This document shows, in pieces, positions 7,419 to 15,467 of a stretch of DNA of 64,000 bases. Source of the stretch: Prevotella bivia DSM 20514 (GTDB lineage: Bacteria; Bacteroidota; Bacteroidia; Bacteroidales; Bacteroidaceae); contig NZ_JH660660.1 in assembly GCF_000262545.1 (NCBI RefSeq), positions 1,202,975 to 1,266,974 of the forward strand, given 5' to 3'. A model generated the notes under the pieces. It searched no databases. It was not told the DNA's origin and saw only the letters and a list, made by a program, of their open reading frames with translations. The translations under genes and the position numbers were made by a program. Each line of letters starts with the position of its first letter. Position 1 is the stretch's first letter.

Positions 7419-9145
7419 GATAAAGCGTGTCTTTTGAGAAACTCCTCATATTGATTTCTATATCCATTAAAAACGTTTATATCCACATCGCCATGCACAC
7501 CATTTACCTTTCCGTCTGGACTTAATTGCCAATACACTAATTTGATATTAGGTTTGTATTGCCCATAGCGTGCTATCCATACGAGATAATTGTCGCCTAA
7601 GTCTTCAGCTAAAGGCATATAAATATTGGCAAACATTTGACTGATATAAAGAATGGGTCGGCGATGGGTCTTTTCATAAACTCTATTTAAGAACCCCCTT
7701 ATTTGCTTAAACATTGCTTCTGCACCACCCATTTTTGCTATTTGCGTATCGCTAGGTTCCACATCTAAAACCAAAGGCATATCTCCTTTTAGGTAGGCAC
7801 TCTTTTGGAGAAAATAATTGGCTTGAGCAATGCCACTAGAAGTAGTGGAGAAGAAATGGTAAGTTCCTACACGGAAGCCATGAAGGCGTGCTGCCTTATA
7901 ATCATTGTTATAGTAGGGATTGAATACTGTTGTACCTTCGGTTGATTTAATATAAATAAATGAGATAGGGTAGTCTACTTTCCCTTTGATTGTTTTATCG
8001 CTCAGTGTTCCTAAATGAGTGATACGCAACCGATCCCAATGGATAGGGTATATTTGTTGGTTATGCTCATGCTGGTGTCGTGATAAGTCAATGCCATAGA
8101 TGCGTTCGTCAGTGTAGGTTAACCGCTCTCCTTTGCAAATGTCATTTTCCCAGTAGCCTGCAAAGAGATATTTATAGGGTGCTATTGAAAAACCGAAACC
8201 ATTGCGTTTGCCATTTTCCCAATGTCCATCATAGAAAGTTCCGTTGTTACCATAGTATTTTCCGTACCCATGTGGGAACCCTTTCTTTTGTTCACCAATG
8301 TAATATCCATCAGCAATGGGAATAGCACCAAGAGGTATAGCAGTATGGAGTGGTCGCCGATACTCACCCAAGGCATGCAATAAGGTGTAAGCCCCTGATA
8401 TGCTAACACGTGTAAACAGTTTTGCAGGGGTGCTACCACTTGTGGTTCTAAGGCGGATAGCATCTTCTTTATTGACAATTTCTTTGCGGTATAGATAAAT
8501 AGGTTCTTTATTGTCTTTGGAGGCAATCTGGTAGCTGTTCATCTGCTTTAATGATAGATGAGCATTCTTGGGAATATCACTCAAAGCTTCTTGAATAGCC
8601 TTAATACTATCCATCTTATGCAAAATAATATCGTGATATTCGGCTATGCGGTTGTATCCATAGTCTTGTACATTATGTATTCTTAAATAATAAGTAAGTT
8701 CGTTATTTTGAGTTTGTAACGCTGCAATATCATTGTCTGTCTGAATATAAAAAAGGAAAAGTAATTTTCTAAGTTTTTCTCCTCGTAAAGCGACAATGGG
8801 TGAAGGGCGATGCCGCCAAGAAGCAACTATGTTTCCAAAACTAGAAGGCAGAATAGGAATTTGATTTGTCCAATAGCCTTTTAGCTCTGTTTCCCAATAA
8901 TGAATTGCTTCTTTGTTAGTTGTTCCATATAAAAACGTATTATGTTGATAATCAGAGAAGTAAAGGTAAGGCTTTCCGTTCACATCAATTTGATAATAGG
9001 AACGTTGCAGGATTTTAACTTCATAGTTTTTTAATTGCTCTTGGTTAAAAGGAATACAGTAATAAAATATGAACCCAATGGTAGGTACTGCTAGTAAGCA
9101 GCCCAATAGGATTATTCCTATCCATTTATGTTTTTTTTGTAGCAT
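7412..9145 (-). CDS. MORN-repeat protein with GH25 lysozyme domain, membrane anchored
   Basis: 577 residues: a membrane anchor near 8-30, an unassigned region of about 250 residues, two to three MORN repeats at about 280-345 (GYYIGEQKKGFPHGYG, YDGHWENGKRNGFG), then a GH25 domain from GIDLSRHQ (351) to the end. The acidic pair of GH25 is in VLDVEPS (Asp461, Glu463). GH25 enzymes cut the MurNAc-GlcNAc bond of peptidoglycan, so it probably acts in the periplasm on the cell's own wall. MORN repeats are rare beside such a domain and may bind lipid or partners. Monocistronic as far as can be seen. Confidence 0.88.
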   Translation of the reverse strand: MLQKKHKWIGIILLGCLLAVPTIGFIFYYCIPFNQEQLKNYEVKILQRSYYQIDVNGKPYLYFSDYQHNTFLYGTTNKEAIHYWETELKGYWTNQIPILPSSFGNIVASWRHRPSPIVALRGEKLRKLLFLFYIQTDNDIAALQTQNNELTYYLRIHNVQDYGYNRIAEYHDIILHKMDSIKAIQEALSDIPKNAHLSLKQMNSYQIASKDNKEPIYLYRKEIVNKEDAIRLRTTSGSTPAKLFTRVSISGAYTLLHALGEYRRPLHTAIPLGAIPIADGYYIGEQKKGFPHGYGKYYGNNGTFYDGHWENGKRNGFGFSIAPYKYLFAGYWENDICKGERLTYTDERIYGIDLSRHQHEHNQQIYPIHWDRLRITHLGTLSDKTIKGKVDYPISFIYIKSTEGTTVFNPYYNNDYKAARLHGFRVGTYHFFSTTSSGIAQANYFLQKSAYLKGDMPLVLDVEPSDTQIAKMGGAEAMFKQIRGFLNRVYEKTHRRPILYISQMFANIYMPLAEDLGDNYLVWIARYGQYKPNIKLVYWQLSPDGKVNGVHGDVDINVFNGYRNQYEEFLKRHALSS

Positions 9146-9170
9146 TGTACGATATTTGCTTTATCTTTTA

Positions 9171-9178
9171 CAAAGGTA
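9171..9178 (-). promoter_or_regulatory. Candidate -7 box for the GH25 gene
   Basis: The minus strand reads TACCTTTG, 26 bases before the ATG at 9145. No matching distal TTTG was seen at the right distance. Confidence 0.4.
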
Positions 9179-9247
9179 CATAATCTCTTTTATTATTTAT
9201 TGTCGATAGTCCTTAAAACATGTTTACAGTAAAAACTTATTCGTTTG

Positions 9248-9279
9248 TTTGCCTTAACCATTTTTTATTGCTACTTTTG
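9248..9279 (+). promoter_or_regulatory. Promoter for corA
   Basis: TTTG at 9248-9251, 20 bases, TACTTTTG at 9272-9279. Transcription would start near 9286, leaving a leader of about 125 bases before corA. Confidence 0.65.
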
Positions 9280-9305
9280 CAGCAGCAAACCAATTGTATA
9301 ATTAT

Positions 9306-9347
9306 ATGGACGATTATTACGCGGAAAACTTTAATAGTGTTATTTAG
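9306..9347 (+). CDS. Putative 13-residue leader peptide ahead of corA
   Basis: ATG at 9306 gives MDDYYAENFNSVI and a TAG stop at 9345-9347. It lies about 20 bases after the predicted transcription start and ends 3 bases before the first leader hairpin. It is acidic at the start (Asp-Asp, later Glu). Short acidic or proline-rich leader peptides control Mg2+ transporter genes in enteric bacteria (mgtL, corL); a similar role here is inference only. Confidence 0.35.
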   Translation: MDDYYAENFNSVI

Positions 9348-9350
9348 CGT

Positions 9351-9406
9351 GAGGATTGTAGCTTAATAAGCTAATCCTCAGCAGAGTTTTAATGTTTGAG
9401 GATTAG
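9351..9406 (+). promoter_or_regulatory. corA leader with two mutually exclusive hairpins
   Basis: Hairpin 1 pairs GAGGAT and TAGCTTA (9351-9365) with TAAGCTA and ATCCTC (9367-9379). Hairpin 2 pairs CTAATCCTC (9371-9379) with GAGGATTAG (9398-9406), a perfect 9 bp ending 5 bases before the corA ATG at 9412. The same strand segment serves both, so only one can form. Hairpin 2 would mask the region just before the start codon. Confidence 0.55.
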
Positions 9407-9411
9407 AATAA

Positions 9412-10338
9412 ATGAAAACATATTGGAATATTAATGGCAATTTGAATGCCATTAAAGAATGGCAACCAAATTGTTGGATACAGGTAACATGTCCAACAGA
9501 AGAAGATCAACAAGACTTAATAGATAGATTTAATATCCCTGATTACTTCCTTTCAGACATCAGTGATACCGATGAGCGTGCACGTTATGAGTATGATGAC
9601 GGTTGGATGCTCATTATTCTCCGTATCCCTTATGTAAAGGAAGTACGTTCTCGTACCCCATACACAACAGTTCCATTGGGTATTATTCATAAGAAAGATG
9701 TTACAATCACGGTTTGTAACTTTGAGACAAATATGATGATTGATTTTGTTTCTTATCAGCAGAAGCGTGGTGAGGGTTTTACCGACTATGTAGATCTTAT
9801 CTTCCGTCTTTTCCTATCATCAGCAGTTTGGTATCTAAAGCGATTGAAGCAGATAAATGCCTTGATAGAAAAGGCAAAACGCAACCTTGATAAGGGGGTA
9901 AACAATGAAAGTTTGATAGGATTAAGCCGTTTGCAAGACTCCCTAACTTATTTTGTAACCTCTATTCGTGGTAATGAAAACTTGCTAGCAAAGCTAAAGT
10001 TTAAGTTGCAGGTAGACGAATTAGATGCCGACTTGATAGAAGACGTAAACATAGAGATGAGCCAAGCGCGAGAAACAACGAGTATATATTCTGATATTTT
10101 AGAGTCGACGATGGAAACATATTCTAGCATTATTAATAATAATATGAATACCGTGATGCGTACTTTAACATCAGTTTCTATTATTATGATGTTGCCAACC
10201 TTAATCTCATCGCTGTTTGGAATGAATCTTGTAAATGGTATGGAAAAAAGTGTTTGGGGCTTTCCTATAGCATTGTTGTTATCATTTGTAGTATCGGGTG
10301 CTTCATGGTGGATATTGCGACATAAACGCTTATTATAG
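9412..10338 (+). CDS. corA: CorA-family Mg2+/Co2+ transporter
   Basis: 308 residues: a large cytoplasmic N-terminal domain with the long charged helix after residue 140, then two membrane helices at about 245-268 and 281-301. The family signature Gly-Met-Asn is at 270-272 in SLFGMN. CorA forms a pentameric channel for Mg2+ gated by bound Mg2+; some relatives carry Co2+, Ni2+ or Zn2+, which the sequence cannot tell apart. Single-gene unit with its own promoter and a structured leader. Confidence 0.93.
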   Translation: MKTYWNINGNLNAIKEWQPNCWIQVTCPTEEDQQDLIDRFNIPDYFLSDISDTDERARYEYDDGWMLIILRIPYVKEVRSRTPYTTVPLGIIHKKDVTITVCNFETNMMIDFVSYQQKRGEGFTDYVDLIFRLFLSSAVWYLKRLKQINALIEKAKRNLDKGVNNESLIGLSRLQDSLTYFVTSIRGNENLLAKLKFKLQVDELDADLIEDVNIEMSQARETTSIYSDILESTMETYSSIINNNMNTVMRTLTSVSIIMMLPTLISSLFGMNLVNGMEKSVWGFPIALLLSFVVSGASWWILRHKRLL

Positions 10339-10391
10339 GCAAAGTTGTAATAAAAGCAATCATAAAATTAGGTGTATTCAAACTTTTTAAG

Positions 10392-10399
10392 TAAGTTTG
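10392..10399 (+). promoter_or_regulatory. Candidate -7 box for the DUF349 gene
   Basis: TAAGTTTG fits TAnnTTTG, about 100 bases before the start. The distal element is not clear. Confidence 0.4.
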
Positions 10400-10413
10400 C
10401 ATATTGTAATGAA

Positions 10414-10458
10414 AGGGGTAAATCGTTAGTCTTTAATGTTTAAGGTCAACTTACCCCT
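10414..10458 (+). terminator. Hairpin between corA and the DUF349 gene
   Basis: AGGGGTAA (10414-10421) pairs with TTACCCCT (10451-10458), followed by a T-rich stretch. It could end corA transcripts, or, since the -7 box at 10392 would put a transcription start just before it, be a 5' leader hairpin of the DUF349 gene. Confidence 0.45.
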
Positions 10459-10501
10459 ATATTTTTTGGAAAACCGAATCATAAACTAAAAAAGTTAAGT
10501 G

Positions 10502-12259
10502 ATGGACTCTCAAGAGAAAACCCTAGAACTAGGTGTAGAAGAAGTAAGTAATGCGACAAAAGTGTACGACTCTAAGAAGGAAGTACTAGAGCGTTTGAAA
10601 GAAATTGTTGCTAGTGATGAAGCGCCAAAGAAGACAGAGGTGGATCATCTAAAGGCTGCATTTTATAAAATTCTTTTTGCTGAGCGTGAAGAACAACAAA
10701 AGGCTTTCTTAGACAGAGGGGGTGATCCTGAGAAATATTCTTATCTTCCTGATGAGGATGAGGAGGCTTTTAAAGCTGAAATGATACTTGTTAAGGAAAA
10801 GCGTCAGCAGGCTTTTCTTAAACAAGAGGAAGAAAAACAAGCTAACCTCAAGGCAAAGGAAACTATCATTGAACGCATTAAAGCAATGATAACTACTCCT
10901 GATGAGGTAAATAATAATTTCCCTGAATTTAAGAAATTGCAGCAAGAATGGAAGGAGATAAAACTTGTTCCTGCAGAAAAAGTAACAGAGTTATGGCGTA
11001 GTTATCAACTTTATGTGGAACAGTTCTATGACTTGTTAAATCTTAATCGTGAAGCACGTGAATATGATTTCAAGAAGAACTTGGAAAAGAAAACGCAACT
11101 TTGCGAGGCTGCAGAAAAACTTGCAGAGGAAGATGATGTAGTAAGTGCTTTTCATCAGTTGCAAGAATTACACCAAGAATATCGTGAAACGGGTCCTGTA
11201 GAGAAGGAACTCCGTGAGCAAATTTGGGCACGTTTCAAGGCGGCTAGTACTACAATAAATAAACGTCATCAGCAGCATTTTGAAGATATTCGTGCTAAAG
11301 AAGAGGATAATCTAGCAAAGAAAACAGCTTTATGCGAAAAGTTAGAAGAAATTATTAAACAAGAAAATAAGAAATCTTCTGATTGGGAAGGGCATACTAA
11401 GCAAATTGTTGAACTTCAAGCAGAGTGGAAAACGATAGGCTTTGCACCGCAAAAGATGAATGTAAAGATCTTTGAACGTTTCCGTTCTGGTTGTGATGAC
11501 TTCTTTACACGTAAGGCAGAGTACTTTAAAGAACTAAAGGCACAGTATGCTGAAAATCTTGAGAAAAAGCAATCACTTGTTGAGCAGGCTAAGGCATTAG
11601 CGGCATCTACTGATTGGAAGGCTACTACTGACAAGTTGGTAGCATTGCAAAAAGAGTGGAAAACCATAGGTATGGTTCCTCGAAAAGTTGGTGATGAGCT
11701 TTGGGCAGCTTTCCTTGGTGCTTGTAATCAGTTCTTCGAAGCTCGTAATGCTGCACACCAAGGTGTGCATTCTGCAGAGCAAGACAACTTGAAACAGAAG
11801 CGTAGTATCATTGAAGAGTTAAAAAAACTTTGTGAAAACATTGCTGAAGCCACACAAGAGCAAGTAAAGAAGCTTACTGAAGAATATAACAATGTGGGGC
11901 ATGTGCCTTATCGTGAAAAGGATAAGGTATATACAGAATATCACGAAATATTAGATAAACTTTATAGCGCATTACACATTAGTGAGGCGCACAAGCGTGT
12001 TGATAACTTCAAGAACAATATCAAAAAGGTAGCCGAACGTGGTGCTAATGCCTTAGGTAATGAGCGTAGTAAGCTAATGCGTCGTTATGAGCAGTTGAAG
12101 CAAGAAATCAATACTTATGAAAATAATCTCGGCTTTTTAAATATCAGCTCAAAGAAAGGCAATAGCTTGATTGACGAAATGAATCGTCGTGTAGAGCGCC
12201 TTAAAGCTGATGTAGAAGAAATAAAGCAGAAGATTAAAGCGATTGATGCTGAAAAATAA
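10502..12259 (+). CDS. DUF349 repeat coiled-coil protein
   Basis: About 585 residues, highly charged and mostly helical, built of repeated DUF349 units of about 75-80 residues, each with a conserved core such as LQKEWKTIGMVPRK, LQAEWKTIGFAPQK and LQQEWKEIKLVPAE followed by (L/I)WxxF and a helix. The family is common in Bacteroidota and its function is unknown. The frame opens with GTG then ATG (10499 and 10502); the ATG is taken as start. A hairpin at 12270-12307 follows the stop. Confidence 0.88.
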   Translation: MDSQEKTLELGVEEVSNATKVYDSKKEVLERLKEIVASDEAPKKTEVDHLKAAFYKILFAEREEQQKAFLDRGGDPEKYSYLPDEDEEAFKAEMILVKEKRQQAFLKQEEEKQANLKAKETIIERIKAMITTPDEVNNNFPEFKKLQQEWKEIKLVPAEKVTELWRSYQLYVEQFYDLLNLNREAREYDFKKNLEKKTQLCEAAEKLAEEDDVVSAFHQLQELHQEYRETGPVEKELREQIWARFKAASTTINKRHQQHFEDIRAKEEDNLAKKTALCEKLEEIIKQENKKSSDWEGHTKQIVELQAEWKTIGFAPQKMNVKIFERFRSGCDDFFTRKAEYFKELKAQYAENLEKKQSLVEQAKALAASTDWKATTDKLVALQKEWKTIGMVPRKVGDELWAAFLGACNQFFEARNAAHQGVHSAEQDNLKQKRSIIEELKKLCENIAEATQEQVKKLTEEYNNVGHVPYREKDKVYTEYHEILDKLYSALHISEAHKRVDNFKNNIKKVAERGANALGNERSKLMRRYEQLKQEINTYENNLGFLNISSKKGNSLIDEMNRRVERLKADVEEIKQKIKAIDAEK

Positions 12260-12269
12260 ATTCTTTTTT

Positions 12270-12307
12270 CCTATACAGAGGGTGGAAGTATATACCTCCT
12301 GTATAGG
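12270..12307 (+). terminator. Hairpin after the DUF349 gene
   Basis: CCTATACAG plus AGG on the left pairs with CCTcCTGTATAGG on the right, 10 bases after the stop. There is no T run after it, so efficiency is doubtful. Confidence 0.45.
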
Positions 12308-12320
12308 AAGAGTATAAGCA

Positions 12321-12380
12321 TTAAGGGTGTTAAGGGTCTTAGGTAATTTAAGAAACTTAACGCTCTTAATCGTTTCTAGG
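12321..12380. repeat. Tandem array with 9-bp step, core TTAAG
   Basis: TTA cores begin at 12321, 12330, 12339, 12348, 12357 and 12366, an exact 9-base step, with a last shifted CTAGG near 12376. It lies between the convergent DUF349 and rsgA genes, as the 7321 array lies between convergent genes. Confidence 0.65.
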
Positions 12381-12440
12381 GAAGATTTTGTTCCTTCTCT
12401 CTACTAGGAAGGAAGTTAGGAGCGAGCTGTAAGAGAACTT

Positions 12441-13385
12441 TTAAAATGCTGCTCTATACTTCTCCTCGTCCTTATCTTCTAACATCGAAAGATAACTGTT
12501 ATAACGACTTTCTGCTATATAATGATCTTCTAATGCTTTTCGAACAGCGCAACCTGGTTCGTGGGTATGCGTACAGTTGGAAAATCGACATTCCTTAGAG
12601 AATTTAAAAATCTCACGGAAGTAGCTAGTTAGCTCTTCTTTTTCAATATCAAAAGTGCCAAAACCTTTGATACCCGGGGTATCTATAATATATCCTCCAC
12701 TAGGCAACTCTAACATTTCGCTAAAAGTAGTGGTGTGCATACCTGTGTTATGAGCATCTGAAATATCGGCAGTGCGTAGATTAACGTGTGGCAATAGTGA
12801 ATTAATAAGTGTAGATTTTCCTACGCCACTATTCCCACTCAATAATGTTATTTTATCTTTTAATAATGGCTTTAAAGTATCAGCGCTAGAAGTTTTGTCT
12901 TTTTTAGCATTTGCCTGCACCTCTACACATTGATAGCCAATGCTTTCATAGAGGTTGATAACAGCTTTTTGATAGTGCAGTTCATCTTCGTTTAATAGGT
13001 CAATCTTGTTGAAAACGAGTGTTACGGGAACTTGATAAGCTTCGGCCCCCGCTAAAAAGCGATCAATAAAAGTAGTAGATGTTTCAGGATAATTTGTAGT
13101 AACAACAAGAAATGCTTGGTCAATATTGGCAGCGAGGATATGGCTTTGCTTAGAGAGATTAGACGATTTTCTAATGATATAATTTCGTCTATCTTCTATT
13201 TCTGAAATAAATGCTGTACCTTCTTGGTTGGTAATGATTTGTACGTGATCGCCTACGGCAACAGGATTAGTAGAGCGAATACCCTTTAATCGGAAATTGC
13301 CCTTTATTTTGCTCTCTACGATCTTACCGTCTTCTGTTTTTACACTATACCAACTCCCTGTGTTTTTAATTACTAATCCGCGCAT
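12441..13385 (-). CDS. rsgA: Ribosome small-subunit GTPase RsgA
   Basis: 314 residues with the circularly permuted GTPase order: an OB-fold N-terminus, then G4 NKID (126-129), G1 GNSGVGKS (184-191) and G3 DTPG (235-238), and a C-terminal zinc knuckle with Cys266, Cys271, His273 and Cys279. RsgA checks late 30S assembly and releases RbfA. It follows frr by about 80 bases with a hairpin between, and may share its transcript. Confidence 0.95.
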   Translation of the reverse strand: MRGLVIKNTGSWYSVKTEDGKIVESKIKGNFRLKGIRSTNPVAVGDHVQIITNQEGTAFISEIEDRRNYIIRKSSNLSKQSHILAANIDQAFLVVTTNYPETSTTFIDRFLAGAEAYQVPVTLVFNKIDLLNEDELHYQKAVINLYESIGYQCVEVQANAKKDKTSSADTLKPLLKDKITLLSGNSGVGKSTLINSLLPHVNLRTADISDAHNTGMHTTTFSEMLELPSGGYIIDTPGIKGFGTFDIEKEELTSYFREIFKFSKECRFSNCTHTHEPGCAVRKALEDHYIAESRYNSYLSMLEDKDEEKYRAAF

Positions 13386-13410
13386 TCACTTGATGTTATT
13401 ATACAATAAT

Positions 13411-13451
13411 CCCCTTTGAGTATTCTCTCTGAAAGATAATACTTAAAGGGG
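13411..13451. terminator. Hairpin between frr and rsgA
   Basis: CCCCTTTgAGTATT pairs with AATACTtAAAGGGG. The T run follows on the plus strand only; on the minus strand, in which both genes are read, no T run follows, so it may only attenuate. Confidence 0.4.
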
Positions 13452-13466
13452 TTTTTATTCTCATTT

Positions 13467-14027
13467 TTATACCGTCATTACTTCTTTTTCCTTAGCTGCA
13501 AGCAATTCTTCTACACGCTTAATATACTTATCATGTATTTTCTGCAACTCGGTTTCAGCATCTTTTTCAAGGTCTTCAGATAAACCATCCTTAATAGCTT
13601 TCTTTAAGATTTCCTTAATGTCTGCACGAATATTACGAATTTGGATCTTTGTCTTTTCACCAATTTTATTACATTGCTTCACTAACTCCTTACGGCGTTC
13701 TTCAGTAGGTTGAGGTAAGTTTAAACGAATCATCTCACCGTTGTTCTCTGGGGTGATACCAACATCCGAATCCATAATGGCTTTCTCAATGTCTTTTATT
13801 GCTTTTTTGTCCCATGGCTTAATAGCAATGGTGCGAGCATCTGGTACCATTACAGTGGCAACTTGGTTTAGAGCTACCATTTGTCCGTATGAACTTACGC
13901 GCACACCGTCAAGGATGGCAACGTTAGCACGACCTGCACGAATGCGTTGCAATTCCTCATCAAGGTACATTGCTGCCATCTCCATGCGATCTTTCGCTTC
14001 ACTTAAAGTCTCTTTTACGTCTATCAT
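13467..14027 (-). CDS. frr: Ribosome recycling factor
   Basis: 186 residues, full length. RRF splits post-termination ribosomes together with EF-G. Visible: the three-helix-bundle pattern with RIRAGRANVAILDGV near 28, the central IAIKPWDKKAIKDIEKAI, and the C-terminal helix with KIHDKYIKRVEELLAAKEKE. A TATTTTTG box (minus strand 14067-14060) lies about 33 bases upstream. Confidence 0.97.
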   Translation of the reverse strand: MIDVKETLSEAKDRMEMAAMYLDEELQRIRAGRANVAILDGVRVSSYGQMVALNQVATVMVPDARTIAIKPWDKKAIKDIEKAIMDSDVGITPENNGEMIRLNLPQPTEERRKELVKQCNKIGEKTKIQIRNIRADIKEILKKAIKDGLSEDLEKDAETELQKIHDKYIKRVEELLAAKEKEVMTV

Positions 14028-14059
14028 ATTGTGTTCGTAATAATATTTTTTCTTTTCTA

Positions 14060-14067
14060 CAAAAATA
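14060..14067 (-). promoter_or_regulatory. Candidate -7 box for frr
   Basis: The minus strand reads TATTTTTG about 33 bases before the frr ATG. A CTTG rather than TTTG lies about 20 bases further up. Confidence 0.4.
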
Positions 14068-14107
14068 GATATTAATTCAGAATATTACAAGAAAACCGCT
14101 TATTTTT

Positions 14108-14584
14108 TCATAACAAGTATTCTATTTCTATCATCAAAATCTCCATCATTTGTTCTAAATACTTCTTATCGACCTCATTGAATGTGCCAACTTCCGTACT
14201 GTCAATATCAAGCACACCATAGAAATTGTGTTTAGAATCGTATAATGGAACTACAATTTCGCTTCTTGACAAGGAGCTGCAAGCAATATGTCCAGGAAAC
14301 TTTTCTACATCGTCTACAATGAGGGTTTTGCCTTCTTTCCATGTTGTCCCACAAACTCCCTTTCCAAACGGTATGGAGTAGCATGCCACTGTACCTTGAA
14401 AAGGTCCAAGGGTAAGTGTTGTATCGTTTTGCTTTAGATAAAAACCTGTCCAAAAAAAACGATCTGCAAATGTACTTTGCAGCAGGGCTGATACATTGGC
14501 GAGTATACCTACTATATTTGTTTCGTCGCTTATTAAGCCCTTAAATTGTGGTAGTAAGGCTTCATATTTTTCTGTTAAGTCCAT
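14108..14584 (-). CDS. msrC: Free methionine-(R)-sulfoxide reductase (GAF domain)
   Basis: 158 residues, one GAF domain. The three cysteines of the fRMsr family are all present, Cys68, Cys78 (GKGVCG) and Cys102 (HIACSS), with the same spacing as in the E. coli enzyme. It reduces free Met-R-sulfoxide using thioredoxin. It starts 2 bases after the rsmA stop, so the two genes form an operon. Confidence 0.9.
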   Translation of the reverse strand: MDLTEKYEALLPQFKGLISDETNIVGILANVSALLQSTFADRFFWTGFYLKQNDTTLTLGPFQGTVACYSIPFGKGVCGTTWKEGKTLIVDDVEKFPGHIACSSLSRSEIVVPLYDSKHNFYGVLDIDSTEVGTFNEVDKKYLEQMMEILMIEIEYLL

Positions 14585-14586
14585 TT

Positions 14587-15390
14587 TTATGCTTGTTCTT
14601 TTGCTAGTTCTTCGCCCACAATGTTTGTAAGTTCTACAAACTGTTCAATACTCAATTGCTCTGGGCGTTTAGTCATCATCTCTTGTTCGAAGAAGCCTTC
14701 TGACACTTTTTCATTATTCATCATCTGCTTCAAACTCACACGCAACATCTTTCTTCTTTGATTGAAAACAGTCTTTATTAGGCGTTTAAATAAAATTTCA
14801 TCGCATCCTAAGTCGGTAACATTATTACGCATCATGCGGACTACTGCACTCTTTACTTTTGGAGGAGGATTGAAAACATGCTCGTCCACCGTAAAGAGAT
14901 ATTCCACATCATACCACGCTTGTATCAATACTGACAGAATACCGTATGCCTTGTTACCTGGTGTTGCTGCCATGCGGAGCGCAACTTCGCGTTGTATCAT
15001 ACCCGTGCAACAAGGAATAAGTTCCTTATAATCGAGCATCTTAAAGAAAATTTGTGAAGAAATATCGTATGGATAATTGCCCGTCAAGACAAACTGTTTC
15101 CCATCGAAGATTTCATTTAAGTCCATTTTTAGGAAGTCTTTTCCAATGATATTCTCGTGCAACTTTGGAAAACGCTCATAGAGAAAAGCCACACTCTCCG
15201 AGTCGATCTCAACAGCCTTTACCTCCCTAGGTTTCTCCACAAGGTATTGGGTGAGTACTCCCATACCCGGACCAATCTCTAAGATAGGTATCTCTGGGTA
15301 CGCATCCACCGTATCGGCAATGCGTTTGGCAATGCTGAGATCAGTCAAAAAGTGCTGACCGAGGTTCTTCTTTGGTTTTACTAATTTCAT
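14587..15390 (-). CDS. rsmA: 16S rRNA adenine dimethyltransferase RsmA (KsgA)
   Basis: 267 residues. RsmA dimethylates A1518 and A1519 in the 3' hairpin of 16S rRNA during late 30S assembly. Visible: the N-terminal KKNLGQHFL, the SAM site LEIGPGMGVLTQYL near 37, the catalytic NYPYDIS near 108 (the usual N-L/Y-P-Y), and NPPPKVKSAVV in the C-terminal domain. First gene of a pair with the sulfoxide reductase, divergent from the YbhN-like gene. Confidence 0.96.
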   Translation of the reverse strand: MKLVKPKKNLGQHFLTDLSIAKRIADTVDAYPEIPILEIGPGMGVLTQYLVEKPREVKAVEIDSESVAFLYERFPKLHENIIGKDFLKMDLNEIFDGKQFVLTGNYPYDISSQIFFKMLDYKELIPCCTGMIQREVALRMAATPGNKAYGILSVLIQAWYDVEYLFTVDEHVFNPPPKVKSAVVRMMRNNVTDLGCDEILFKRLIKTVFNQRRKMLRVSLKQMMNNEKVSEGFFEQEMMTKRPEQLSIEQFVELTNIVGEELAKEQA

Positions 15391-15410
15391 AAATTTTCTT
15401 TATTACGCTA

Positions 15411-15418
15411 CAAAGATA
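15411..15418 (-). promoter_or_regulatory. Candidate -7 box for rsmA
   Basis: The minus strand reads TATCTTTG about 20 bases before the rsmA ATG. No clear distal TTTG. It lies back to back with the plus-strand promoter at 15429-15459. Confidence 0.45.
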
Positions 15419-15428
15419 CTCATTTTCT

Positions 15429-15459
15429 TTTGTTTTTATGTGCTTTTTGTCTATCTTTG
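15429..15459 (+). promoter_or_regulatory. Promoter for the YbhN-like gene; decides its start
   Basis: TTTG at 15429-15432, 19 bases, TATCTTTG at 15452-15459. Transcription would start near 15465, just before ATG 15468. The upstream in-frame ATG at 15438 lies inside the promoter, so 15468 is the start and the mRNA is close to leaderless. Confidence 0.65.
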
Positions 15460-15467
15460 CTCTTACT

